NCBI GenBank assembly: GCA_035274845.1
Contig: DATENU010000011.1
Span: forward strand, 1 to 64,000
DNA: 64,000 bases
From: Chthoniobacterales bacterium
GTDB lineage: Bacteria > Verrucomicrobiota > Verrucomicrobiia > Chthoniobacterales > UBA10450
Reading direction: 5' to 3'
Both the position numbers and the translations under genes were made by a program. How positions within the stretch are numbered: the stretch's first letter is position 1; every line of letters begins with the position of its first letter. This document shows positions 44,231 to 52,689 of the stretch, piece after piece. Below the pieces are notes generated by a model. The model saw nothing but the letters and a program-made list of their open reading frames with translations, did no database searches and was not told the origin of the DNA.

Positions 44231-44906
44231 ATTCAATCCGCTCGAAACTCAGCTAGAGCGCCTCATCGACAAATATCACGGCGAGAATCCACCCGCCGAG
44301 ACTCCTATCTGGATCCTTCCACCGCTGAGTTGCCGTTTCCTGGAAGAGGTGGCGGCGCTTTTACCTGCCGGCAGCACGGCTTTTGAATTCGGTTCGGGGC
44401 GCTCGACCCTTTCGCTCCGTCGCGCTTCCGCGGCCACCGCCAGTGTCGAAGATTCTGCGGATTGGTTGGATCGCACGGAAAAACTCGACGACCAGATCAA
44501 ACAGCGGGAAACAGATTTTTCCGCGGTTATCCCGCTCACGCGTTGCTGGAATCGGCTTCGCCCCATCGAATCCTTCAATGTCGCGGCCCAGCGGGAATCT
44601 CTCCAGCGTTTGCAAGGGGCGCGGCTTATCCTGGTGGATAGCCCGCCCAACCCCGCGAAACGCGAGCATGCTCTTTTCTTGGCGATGGACCAGGCGCCCG
44701 TGGGCGCCGTTATTGTGCTGGACGATCTGGATGTTTCTGCCACGTCGCGTTTCGCCCATCGTCTTGCCCGGCAGAATGCCAACTGCTTCCGGTTTTGGCT
44801 TTTGAATATCGATCACAAGCTTGGCGTTTTTCTGAAACTGCGTGCGGGCAGGATTCGGTCGCGCCCTTCGTTCAGGGAATTCGTCGGCACCTGGCTCCGC
44901 GCTTGA
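44223..44906 (+). CDS. FEFGSG-type methyltransferase-like protein with no standard start codon
   Basis: The frame encodes ITEFNPLETQLERLIDKYHG through WILPPLSCRFLEEVAALL to AFEFGSGRSTLSLRR, a glycine-rich SAM-binding-like motif. It resembles the protein at 53801-54430, including the stretch before the motif (LPWFSYGAIDFLDNFL there), so translation should start near 44223. But between the in-frame stop at 44214 and GTG 44349 there is no ATG, GTG or TTG. ATC at 44223 overlaps the upstream stop as ATCACTGA, like other overlaps in this operon. So either an ATC start is used, the GTG gives a truncated 185-residue protein, or the sequence has an error. Its function is not known. Confidence 0.6.
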   Translation: MTEFNPLETQLERLIDKYHGENPPAETPIWILPPLSCRFLEEVAALLPAGSTAFEFGSGRSTLSLRRASAATASVEDSADWLDRTEKLDDQIKQRETDFSAVIPLTRCWNRLRPIESFNVAAQRESLQRLQGARLILVDSPPNPAKREHALFLAMDQAPVGAVIVLDDLDVSATSRFAHRLARQNANCFRFWLLNIDHKLGVFLKLRAGRIRSRPSFREFVGTWLRA

Positions 44907-45904
44907 AATTGAAAATCCTGCTCGGCTCCCACCATTTTCTTCCCAGCACCGGCGGCATCGAAACGGCGTCGAACCTTCTCGCGCGCGAATTCGTGGCTCT
45001 GGGGCATGACGTGCGCGTCATCACTCAAACTGAGGGCAACGGTTCCTTTCCTTTCCCGGTGACTCGCCGGCCGGGACTGGTCGCACTCTGGCGCGAAGTC
45101 CGCTGGTGCCACGTCTTCCTTCAAAATAACATTTCCCTGCGGACCCTTTGGCCGTTGCTCCTCTTGCGCCGCCCGCTTTTTATCGTGCATCAAACCTGGA
45201 TCGCGAACTCTGATGAAAGTGTCGGCTGGAGACATCGCTTGAAGAACTGGGTGTTGCGGCATGCAACTTCCCTGGCCATTAGCCGCGCGATCGCGGACCG
45301 TCTTCCCACTTCTTCGATCCAGGTCGGTAATCCTTACGATGACAAGATCTTCACGGATTCTTCGGCCGGTCCGCGATCTAGAGAGCTGATCTTCGTCGGC
45401 CGCCTGGTTTCCGATAAAGGCGTCAATCTCCTCCTCGAAGCCATGGCGACCCTCGAGTCGAAGCCTCGCTTGACGATTGCCGGAGACGGCCCGGAACGCG
45501 AGCATCTCGAAAAACAGGCGGCCGAGCTGAAGTTGCAATCGCGCATCGAATTTGTCGGTTCGCAAACCAGCCACCAATTAGCGGAATTGTTGCGCCAGCA
45601 CCAAATCCTCGTCGTTCCTTCGCGGTGGCGAGAGCCATTTGGCATCGTTGCCCTGGAGGGGATTGCGTGTGGTTGCGTCGTCGTGGGATCGGCGGAGGGC
45701 GGTCTGGCTGAAGCGATCGGGCCGTGTGGGTTGACGTTCCCCAATGGTGATGCTCGCGCGCTCGCGGGCATTCTCGCCAGAGTTCTGACGGATTCCGCGG
45801 AGCGCGACCGTCTTCGTCAGCATGCCGGAACGCACCTGGCCCGTTTCGCTCCGCGCCAGGTGGCGGCGGCATACCTCTCCGCGATGGAAACAGCGCTGCG
45901 ATGA
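44903..45904 (+). CDS. Glycosyltransferase, GT4 family
   Basis: 333 aa from TTG 44903 (TTGA overlap with the preceding stop). KLKILLGSHHFLPSTGGIETASNLLAREF is a typical GT4 N-terminus with the GG acceptor loop; an upstream ATG at 44795 would add 36 residues read from the previous gene's sequence. The donor half has LIFVGRLVSDKGVNLLLEAM and PSRWREPFGIVALEGIACGCVVV with E-x7-E. It probably adds one hexose to the repeat unit. The next gene starts with an ATGA overlap. Confidence 0.86.
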   Translation: MKLKILLGSHHFLPSTGGIETASNLLAREFVALGHDVRVITQTEGNGSFPFPVTRRPGLVALWREVRWCHVFLQNNISLRTLWPLLLLRRPLFIVHQTWIANSDESVGWRHRLKNWVLRHATSLAISRAIADRLPTSSIQVGNPYDDKIFTDSSAGPRSRELIFVGRLVSDKGVNLLLEAMATLESKPRLTIAGDGPEREHLEKQAAELKLQSRIEFVGSQTSHQLAELLRQHQILVVPSRWREPFGIVALEGIACGCVVVGSAEGGLAEAIGPCGLTFPNGDARALAGILARVLTDSAERDRLRQHAGTHLARFAPRQVAAAYLSAMETALR

Positions 45905-47130
45905 TTCTGCTTACCCATCCTTTCGGCAACACCAACGTTCGCGCGGTCCTGGCTGCGCTCCATCGGGCGGGTTTGCTGGCAAAGTTCGTCACGACGCTGG
46001 GATGGTCGAAGGACTCTCCCTTCGTCAAGGCATGGCCTTCGAATCTCCGAGCGCAAATTATGCGTCGGGGTTACGATCTTCCGCGCCGCAAAATCAAGGC
46101 TTACCCCGCGCGCGAAATGGTCCGCTTGCTCGCCGGAAAGCTGGGACAGGATTGGTTGACCAAACACGAAACAGGGAAAGCCAGCCTGGACCAGCTCTGG
46201 AACGGTCTCGACCAGGCAGGCGCTGATTATCTAAAAAAAAATCACGGACGCCTGAAGATTCGTGGCATGTATGCCTACGAAGATGGCGCGGAACGTTCAT
46301 TCGAAGTTGCTCGTGAACTCGGACTTCGCCGTATATACGATTTGCCCATCGCCTATTGGCAGACAGCGCAGCGTCTCCTGCGGGAACAAGCCCAGCGTTG
46401 TCCTCAATGGGAGCCAACTCTCGGTGGCACGCGCGACTCCGAGGACAAGTTGGCGCGCAAGACTCGCGAGCTAGATCTCGCGGAGACGGTGATTTGCCCC
46501 AGCGCCTTCGTTTTCGATTCGTTGCCAGAAGAGGCGCGCGCGTCGAAAAAATGCGTGATAGCGCCGTTCGGTTCGCCGCCGCAGGCGGATAAGTCCGATA
46601 AAACCCATACGTCCCATAACAAGATGCGGTTCCTCTTCGCCGGCGCTCTCACGCAGCGAAAAGGACTGGCTGATCTTTTCGCCGCGATGAAACTGGTCCG
46701 ATCCGCTCAGGCCGAGCTCATTGTGATGGGTTCGCCCATTTTGCCGATGTCTTTTTATCGAAAAGAATTTCCAGATTTCGTTTACGAGCCGCCTCGACCG
46801 CATCAGGCGGTTCTGCGTCTAATGCGGACGTGCGATGTGCTTATTCTCCCCTCAATCTTGGAAGGTCGTGCGCTTGTCCAACAGGAGGCGATGGCCTGCG
46901 GGCTGCCCCTGATCGTCACCAGGAATGCCGGGGGAGAAGACTTGATTATTGAAGGAAAAACCGGATTTCTGGTCCCGGCCGGGGCTCCGGAAGCCATCGC
47001 GGAAAAGATCGATTGGTTTCTGAAAAACCGTGGTCAATTAGCAACTATGAGCTCAGCTGCGCGCGCGAAAGCTGCTGAGCTTACCTGGCCGGCTTACGGT
47101 GACTTAATTTTGCATGCAATCAGCCACTAA
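45901..47130 (+). CDS. Glycosyltransferase, GT4 family, with in-frame repeat insertion
   Basis: 409 aa; ATGA overlap at the start. The N-terminal half (MILLTHPFGNTNVRAVLAAL) is distinct from the neighbouring GT4 genes. The donor half has MRFLFAGALTQRKGLADLFAAM and ILPSILEGRALVQQEAMACGLPLIV. Between the two domains the protein carries ADKSDKTHTSHNK, encoded by a repeat of CCGATAAAACCCATAC-type units at 46586-46622; the insertion keeps the frame and lies in the inter-domain linker. It overlaps the polymerase gene by 17 bp. Confidence 0.82.
   Translation: MILLTHPFGNTNVRAVLAALHRAGLLAKFVTTLGWSKDSPFVKAWPSNLRAQIMRRGYDLPRRKIKAYPAREMVRLLAGKLGQDWLTKHETGKASLDQLWNGLDQAGADYLKKNHGRLKIRGMYAYEDGAERSFEVARELGLRRIYDLPIAYWQTAQRLLREQAQRCPQWEPTLGGTRDSEDKLARKTRELDLAETVICPSAFVFDSLPEEARASKKCVIAPFGSPPQADKSDKTHTSHNKMRFLFAGALTQRKGLADLFAAMKLVRSAQAELIVMGSPILPMSFYRKEFPDFVYEPPRPHQAVLRLMRTCDVLILPSILEGRALVQQEAMACGLPLIVTRNAGGEDLIIEGKTGFLVPAGAPEAIAEKIDWFLKNRGQLATMSSAARAKAAELTWPAYGDLILHAISH
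46586..46622. repeat. In-gene GATAAGTCC/CCCATAC-unit repeat
   Basis: Short AT-rich units (GGATAAGTCCGATAAAACCC, then ATACGTCCCATAACAA) interrupt the GC-rich glycosyltransferase gene. On the opposite strand it would read as MGRMGFIGLI-type peptide, a pattern that I associate with dispersed repeats of this phylum. It sits exactly at the linker between the two GT-B domains. Confidence 0.65.
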
Positions 47131-48544
47131 CGAAAAATCTTTGACTGTCATCAGGCGCCTGATCTGGCTCTATTTTTGGCTGCTCATTTTCGAAGGAACA
47201 TTTCGAAAGTGGATCCTGCCCGCGTATTCGGACGTCCTCCTGGTCATTCGCGATCCGGTTGTTCTCCTCATCTATTTCACGGCCCTCAGGGCCCGCGTTT
47301 TTCCGAAGAATCACTACATCATTTGGCTCGGCGTAATTGCCATCCTTTCCTGGCTTGTATCTCTTATCGTGCTCGAGCCCTTTCTCTCTATTAAGCCGCT
47401 CTTTCTCGTCACCGGCTTTGGATTTCGCTCAAACTTCCTTCATTTGCCCCTCATTTTCGTCATGGCCAACGTCCTCGATCTCGATGACGTGAAGAGATTG
47501 GGCTGGTGGGTTCTGATTGGGTTGATTCCGATGGCCGTTCTACTCGCCATCCAGTTCAACTCGTCGCCAGACGCGTATATCAATCGCACCGCCGGTCTCG
47601 GCGATACCACCCAGATCACGGCCGGTGGCGGAAAAATCAGGCCGCCAGGCACATTTTCATTCGTTTCCGGGGTCATTTTTTACGCCGCGCTTTCCGCGGC
47701 CTATCTGCTTTACGCGTCGTTGACCCGTGGCGTTTACCGCAACTGGCTCCTCTATGCGGGTGGTCTGGCGCTTGTCATTACGATCGGGGTTTCCGGCAGC
47801 CGTTCCGTCCTGCTGGCCGTGCTCGTCGTCATTTCGTCCTTGCTCGCTATTATCATCTTTCGACCCAACGCGATTAATCAGTTTGGACGAAATCTACTCA
47901 TCGTCGTCGTGGTGCTGCTTATCGCCGTTCGCCTGCCAGTCTTCAAGGAGGGTGTCCAGATCCTTTCGGATCGTTTCACTGCCGCGGCCGAGGAGGAGGA
48001 TAAAACCATCGCCGGCGGTCTGGTGGATCGGATGTTCAGCGGTTTCAAGGAGGGGATTCTTCTTGTCACCACGGCGCCGATCGGGGGTTACGGGTTGGGC
48101 ATCGGGACTAATGGCGGCGCGAAATTTCTCACCGGGCGCTTTATCTTTCTTTTGACGGAGGGCGAATGGGGCCGCGTCGTTTTGGAAAGCGGGCCGATTC
48201 TTGGCCTGGCGTTCCTGGCCTGGCGCACCATGCTCGCCGGGACGCTTGGCCTGGTCAGCCTCAGGCATCTGAAGCGAGGCGAAATTCTTCCCATCATGCT
48301 GTACGGCGCCGGTTTCATTTCCCTCTTGAACGGGCAATTTGGCCAGCCCACCAACCTGGGGTTCTCCTGTTTCATCTGCGGCCTTTGTTTGGCCGCGGGC
48401 AATACCAAGACTCTGCCTGAATCCGAGCTCCCGGCCCCGCCCGAGCCCGCGCGTCGGCGGGTGGCCAGGCGTTCTCGTTACGCGGAAGGTTTGCATACCT
48501 CGTCCGCCGCACCGCGCCAACCCGATGATTTTGCTGATCGGTAA
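47114..48544 (+). CDS. O-antigen-polymerase/ligase-like membrane protein (Wzy candidate)
   Basis: 476 aa with about eleven hydrophobic segments and a large loop containing GGYGLGIGTNGGAKFLTG, as in the periplasmic loop of Wzy/WaaL proteins. The N-terminus (LIWLYFWLLIFEGTFRKWILPAYSD) is one I recall from exopolysaccharide-locus membrane proteins. As the only multi-spanning protein inside the glycosyltransferase run besides the flippase, it is the best candidate polymerase. It overlaps its upstream gene by 17 bp and its downstream gene by 20. Confidence 0.75.
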   Translation: MQSATNEKSLTVIRRLIWLYFWLLIFEGTFRKWILPAYSDVLLVIRDPVVLLIYFTALRARVFPKNHYIIWLGVIAILSWLVSLIVLEPFLSIKPLFLVTGFGFRSNFLHLPLIFVMANVLDLDDVKRLGWWVLIGLIPMAVLLAIQFNSSPDAYINRTAGLGDTTQITAGGGKIRPPGTFSFVSGVIFYAALSAAYLLYASLTRGVYRNWLLYAGGLALVITIGVSGSRSVLLAVLVVISSLLAIIIFRPNAINQFGRNLLIVVVVLLIAVRLPVFKEGVQILSDRFTAAAEEEDKTIAGGLVDRMFSGFKEGILLVTTAPIGGYGLGIGTNGGAKFLTGRFIFLLTEGEWGRVVLESGPILGLAFLAWRTMLAGTLGLVSLRHLKRGEILPIMLYGAGFISLLNGQFGQPTNLGFSCFICGLCLAAGNTKTLPESELPAPPEPARRRVARRSRYAEGLHTSSAAPRQPDDFADR

Positions 48545-49652
48545 TTACCCGCTCGATCGTCAGCAAAGCATGCAACGATTTGCGGCGATGATGTTGCGTG
48601 AACTCACCACGGCCGGAGTTCCCGCGCACCTGATCCAGCCCGAACCATTTTTTGGTCGATTACGTTACGCGGGCGGATTTGTGGCCAAATGGCTCGCGTA
48701 TCTCGACAAATTTTTTCTCTTCCCGCGAACGCTTCGAAGAGAACTGCGGAAGCGGCCAGCCCTTGTGCACATCTGTGATCACTCCAATGCGATGTATGCC
48801 GGCGCAGTTCGCGGAACGCCCGTGGTCATCACCTGCCACGATATGCTCGCGGTCCGCGGCGCGCTGGGCGAAGAGACCGGCTGTCCGGCCAGCGCCACTG
48901 GCAAAGTGCTCCAGCGTTGGATCGTTGCCGGCCTCAGGAAAGCGAACGCCATCGCCTGTGTTTCCCAGGCAACTCTGGAGGACGCGCAACGCTTCGTTCA
49001 CCCCAAGAATGGCCGGCCAAAACTCGAAGTGATTACGCTCGGGTTGCACTATCCGTATCGAAAGCTGCCGCCCGATGAAGCGCGAACGCGGCTAGCGGAA
49101 TTTTCGCCGCTGGGGGCCGGCGCTTCGTTCGTTCTTCATGTCGGCTCGAATTTGCGTTACAAAAATAGAGAAGCGGTCCTGCGGATCTTTGCGCGCTCCC
49201 GGGAACATTGGAACGGGCTGCTCGTTTTCGCAGGCGAACCCCTTTCCGGGCCGCTTCGGGCCCTGAGCCGGCAGCTCGCCGTTTCCGATCGGATTGTTGA
49301 ATTGTCCGGAATCTCCAACGAGTTGCTCGAAGCTCTTTACAATTGCGCGGTGGCCCTGCTGTTTCCGTCCAGCTGCGAAGGATTCGGTTGGCCGATCGCG
49401 GAAGCGCAAGCCTGCGGCTGTCCCGTCCTCTGCGCGGACCGCGCGCCTATGAGTGAAGTGGCCGGGCCGGCCGGTTTGACGCACAGCCTCGATGACGAAG
49501 CGGGATTTGCGGCCGACATCCTGCGCCTGGCCGATCCGGTCGAACGCGAGCGCTGGCGCACAAAGTCCCTCGAAAACGCGCAGCGATTTTCCACTACCCG
49601 GATGATTTCTGAATACCGCGATCTTTACCGCGAGATGGCGCCGATCCCATGA
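48525..49652 (+). CDS. Glycosyltransferase, GT4 family
   Basis: 375 aa from ATG 48525, which overlaps the end of the polymerase gene; the longer upstream frame is out of phase with that gene and not supported. MILLIGNYPLDRQQSMQRFAAMML begins the acceptor domain, TPVVITCHDMLAVRG is the middle His motif, and FVLHVGSNLRYKNREAVLRIF and LFPSSCEGFGWPIAEAQACGCPV form the donor site with E-x7-E. An 80-bp gap separates it from the amidotransferase gene. Confidence 0.86.
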   Translation: MILLIGNYPLDRQQSMQRFAAMMLRELTTAGVPAHLIQPEPFFGRLRYAGGFVAKWLAYLDKFFLFPRTLRRELRKRPALVHICDHSNAMYAGAVRGTPVVITCHDMLAVRGALGEETGCPASATGKVLQRWIVAGLRKANAIACVSQATLEDAQRFVHPKNGRPKLEVITLGLHYPYRKLPPDEARTRLAEFSPLGAGASFVLHVGSNLRYKNREAVLRIFARSREHWNGLLVFAGEPLSGPLRALSRQLAVSDRIVELSGISNELLEALYNCAVALLFPSSCEGFGWPIAEAQACGCPVLCADRAPMSEVAGPAGLTHSLDDEAGFAADILRLADPVERERWRTKSLENAQRFSTTRMISEYRDLYREMAPIP

Positions 49653-49732
49653 AACCTTTCACGCCGGGCGAGTCGCGCAGATTCTTGCCGGCGAACTTTC
49701 GCCAACCTGGCCAACGCCTTCGGTAAATCAAG

Positions 49733-51523
49733 ATGTGCGGGATTGCAGTTCACTTTAGCTCCAGCGGTCGAGCGACGCCTCTCGATCTTCGCTTGATCGC
49801 GCATCGCGGGCCGGACTCCTCGGGAGAATGGGCTTCGCCGGATGGCCGGTGCTGGCTTGGAAACACGCGGCTGGCCATCGTGGATTTGTCTCCAACGGGT
49901 GCGCAGCCGATGACCGACCCTGCCACCGGGAATGTCATCGTCGTTAACGGCGAAATCTACAACCACCGCGACTTACGGGAGCAGTTGGGACCAAACGTGG
50001 CCTGGCGAGGTACGAGCGATACCGAAACGCTCTTGCTGGGCTATGCCCGGTGGGGCCACGACGTCGTCAGCCATCTCAAAGGAATGTTCGCTTTTGCCAT
50101 CTACGATGCTTCGCGAAACGAACTGTTCCTGGCTCGCGATCGTCTGGGGATCAAGCCACTCTATTACGTTAATAACCACCAGGGATTCCGGGCCGCCTCC
50201 GAAGTAAAGGTTCTCGTTCGAGGGTCAGAGGCGATCACCGCGGAATCTGTCTCCGGTTATTTGCAATGGGGAGCCTGCCCTGAGCGTCGCCTCCTTTATT
50301 CTGAAATGAACTCGTTGCCCGCTGGCCACGCCATGACGATCGATTCCGAAGGCGCGGTCAAGACATGGCAATATTGGCCGCCCAGACAGATCGTTGTTAG
50401 ATCGACGGAGAACGTTGTTCCGCGTTTACGCGTCCTGATCGAGAAGGCCGTGGAGGAACACCTCCTCTCCGACGTGCCGGTCGCGAGTTTTCTGAGCGGC
50501 GGGATCGACTCGTCCATCGTCACCGCGATCGCCGCCCAAAAATTGGAGAACAGACTTCAGACTTACTCGATCGGATTCGATCTTGCGGAATTCGATGAGA
50601 CCGAGATCGCGCGAGAAATCGCGCAGCGTTACGGGACAGATCATCATCGGATTCAACTCTCCGAACAGGAGGTGATTCATTCCGTTACGGAAGCGGTGGC
50701 GAAACTCGACCTGCCGTCCGTAGATGCAATCAACACCTACATTGTGTCGCGCGCGGTTGCGGACCATGGCGTGAAGGTCGCTTTGTCCGGTCTGGGTGGC
50801 GATGAATTGTTCGGCGGTTATCCTAGTTTTCAGGACGTGCCGCGCTTGCAGCTGGTTGCAACCTTCCCGCGCTTTCTTCGCCAGCTTATCGGCGTTCTCC
50901 GCGGCGCAGGCGATCGTCTCGCCGATCTTCCGGGCACGGGCCAGGCCGGCGAACTGGCCACCTGGCGGCGACGCTTTTTCACTGACGAAATGCTCGATCG
51001 GGCGGGACTTCCCGTTGCCTCCGAGCCTTTCAAAGCAGCAGTCGCGTTGCCGGACGATTTTTCGCGGATCAGCTGGGCGGAACTCACCGGCTATATGCGT
51101 CGCATGTTGTTGCGGGACGCGGATCAGATGAGCATGGCGGTTTCACTCGAAATGCGGGTACCATTTCTCGATCACGAATTAGTCGAGTACCTTCTTGGTC
51201 TTCCCGTCACGGTGAAGAAAAGTTATGCCGGGGTGAAAGGTTTACTCGTGGAGGCTTGCCGGGATCTTCTTCCTTCGTCGGTTTACGATCGTCCGAAATC
51301 CGGGTTCGCCCTGCCGATGAAACCGTGGATACGCGGGCCGCTCGCATCCTTTGTGGAGGAGGGACTTCGTGAAGCGACGGAGCGACATCTCTTGCCGCGA
51401 ACTTTTGTCGACGAAATGAGCGAAGCATTTCAGCGCGAGCGCCTGCATTGGACGCGTTTGTGGAGCATCGTTGTCCTGGGCCATTACGCGAAACGCTGGC
51501 AGCTGTCTGGTTCCGCCGATTGA
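49733..51523 (+). CDS. asnB: Asparagine synthase-type glutamine amidotransferase of the EPS cluster
   Basis: 596 aa. Cys2 is the glutaminase nucleophile (MCGIAVHF), with AHRGPDSSG and NGEIYNH as class II glutaminase motifs. The synthetase half has the ATP pyrophosphatase loop FLSGGIDSS (255-261 for SGGIDSS) and LSGLGGDELFGGY. It resembles AsnB, but in exosortase-linked EPS loci such proteins (exosortase-associated amidotransferases) are thought to amidate a sugar or lipid-linked precursor rather than make asparagine. Its place between glycosyltransferases supports that. The next gene starts with a TTGA overlap. Confidence 0.88.
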   Translation: MCGIAVHFSSSGRATPLDLRLIAHRGPDSSGEWASPDGRCWLGNTRLAIVDLSPTGAQPMTDPATGNVIVVNGEIYNHRDLREQLGPNVAWRGTSDTETLLLGYARWGHDVVSHLKGMFAFAIYDASRNELFLARDRLGIKPLYYVNNHQGFRAASEVKVLVRGSEAITAESVSGYLQWGACPERRLLYSEMNSLPAGHAMTIDSEGAVKTWQYWPPRQIVVRSTENVVPRLRVLIEKAVEEHLLSDVPVASFLSGGIDSSIVTAIAAQKLENRLQTYSIGFDLAEFDETEIAREIAQRYGTDHHRIQLSEQEVIHSVTEAVAKLDLPSVDAINTYIVSRAVADHGVKVALSGLGGDELFGGYPSFQDVPRLQLVATFPRFLRQLIGVLRGAGDRLADLPGTGQAGELATWRRRFFTDEMLDRAGLPVASEPFKAAVALPDDFSRISWAELTGYMRRMLLRDADQMSMAVSLEMRVPFLDHELVEYLLGLPVTVKKSYAGVKGLLVEACRDLLPSSVYDRPKSGFALPMKPWIRGPLASFVEEGLREATERHLLPRTFVDEMSEAFQRERLHWTRLWSIVVLGHYAKRWQLSGSAD

Positions 51524-52689
51524 AAATTCTTCGATCCATTCACACGGTTAATCCGGCACTGGGCGGCCCGATCGAATCGGTCAGGCAATCCTCGGCAATT
51601 CTCGCCGGCCGCGGGCATGCTGTTGATATTGTTTCCCTGGACGGTGCTTCCGATCCCTGGGTGCGGGATTTCCCCGTGCCCGTTTATGCGCTTGGTTCCG
51701 GGCGGGGCGGTTATTCTTACGCGCCGCGTTTTTCGGATTGGATCAGGAAGCGGCACGCGGAATATGACGCCGTGATCGTTCACGGCCTGTGGCGCTACAA
51801 TAGCTACGGCGTCTGGCGCGCTTTGCGCGGAACGGCCACGCCCTATTTTGTTTTTCCGCACGGCATGCTCGATCCGTGGTTTAAGCGAACCTATCCGCGG
51901 AAGCACTTTAAGAAATTACTCTATTGGCCGTGGGCCGAATATCGTGTCCTGCGCGATGCGGCCGCTGTTCTTTTCACGTCAGAGGAAGAGCGCCGTCTGG
52001 CTCGCGAATCGTTCTCGCTTTACCGCTGCAACGAGGTGGTCGTGAGCTACGGCACCGCCGCACCGGAGATCGATCTGGCAGGCGCTCGCGATGATTTTCT
52101 CCGCGATCATCCCCAGTTGCGCGAGAAGCGCTTGATCCTGTTCCTTGGCCGATTGCATGAAAAAAAGGGGTGCGAAATGCTGATCCAGGCATTTCTGACC
52201 CAGCGTTCGACGGCGGGAAATCTGCATCTGGTGATGGCCGGACCGGCGGCTGACGGGGCCTACCTCGAGCACCTCAAGCAGCTGGCCGGCGCGGCCGCTG
52301 ATGGTCCGGAAGCGGCTATTACTTTCACTGGTATGTTGACCGGCCAAGTCAAGTGGGGCGCGTTTAGCGCGGCAGAGGCTTTTATTCTCCCTTCCCACCA
52401 GGAAAATTTTGGAATTGCGGTGGTCGAAGCGATGGCCTGTGGCACGCCGGTTCTGATTTCAAACAAGGTAAATATCTGGCGTGAGATAGCCGAGGGCGGC
52501 GCCGGTTTCGTGGAGGAGGATGATGTCGAAGGAACCCTGCGTCTTCTTCGGAAATGGGTGGCTGTTCCGGACGACCAACGCGAGCGAATGCGCGTGAATG
52601 CCCGCGACCTGTTCCTAAACCGCTTCGAGATCAATCAGGCGGTGGATTCCCTGATCCACGCCCTGGGCGAAAGCGGATCCGCATCGTGA
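51520..52689 (+). CDS. Glycosyltransferase, GT4 family
   Basis: 389 aa from TTG 51520 (TTGA overlap). KILRSIHTVNPALGGPIESVRQSSAIL has the GGP acceptor loop of a GT4 subgroup; FVFPHGMLDPWFKRTYPRKH follows, as in enzymes annotated as WcaC/WcaL-like. The donor half has RLILFLGRLHEKKGCEMLIQAF and ILPSHQENFGIAVVEAMACGTPVLIS with E-x7-E. A GTGA overlap links it to the next gene. Confidence 0.87.
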   Translation: MKILRSIHTVNPALGGPIESVRQSSAILAGRGHAVDIVSLDGASDPWVRDFPVPVYALGSGRGGYSYAPRFSDWIRKRHAEYDAVIVHGLWRYNSYGVWRALRGTATPYFVFPHGMLDPWFKRTYPRKHFKKLLYWPWAEYRVLRDAAAVLFTSEEERRLARESFSLYRCNEVVVSYGTAAPEIDLAGARDDFLRDHPQLREKRLILFLGRLHEKKGCEMLIQAFLTQRSTAGNLHLVMAGPAADGAYLEHLKQLAGAAADGPEAAITFTGMLTGQVKWGAFSAAEAFILPSHQENFGIAVVEAMACGTPVLISNKVNIWREIAEGGAGFVEEDDVEGTLRLLRKWVAVPDDQRERMRVNARDLFLNRFEINQAVDSLIHALGESGSAS

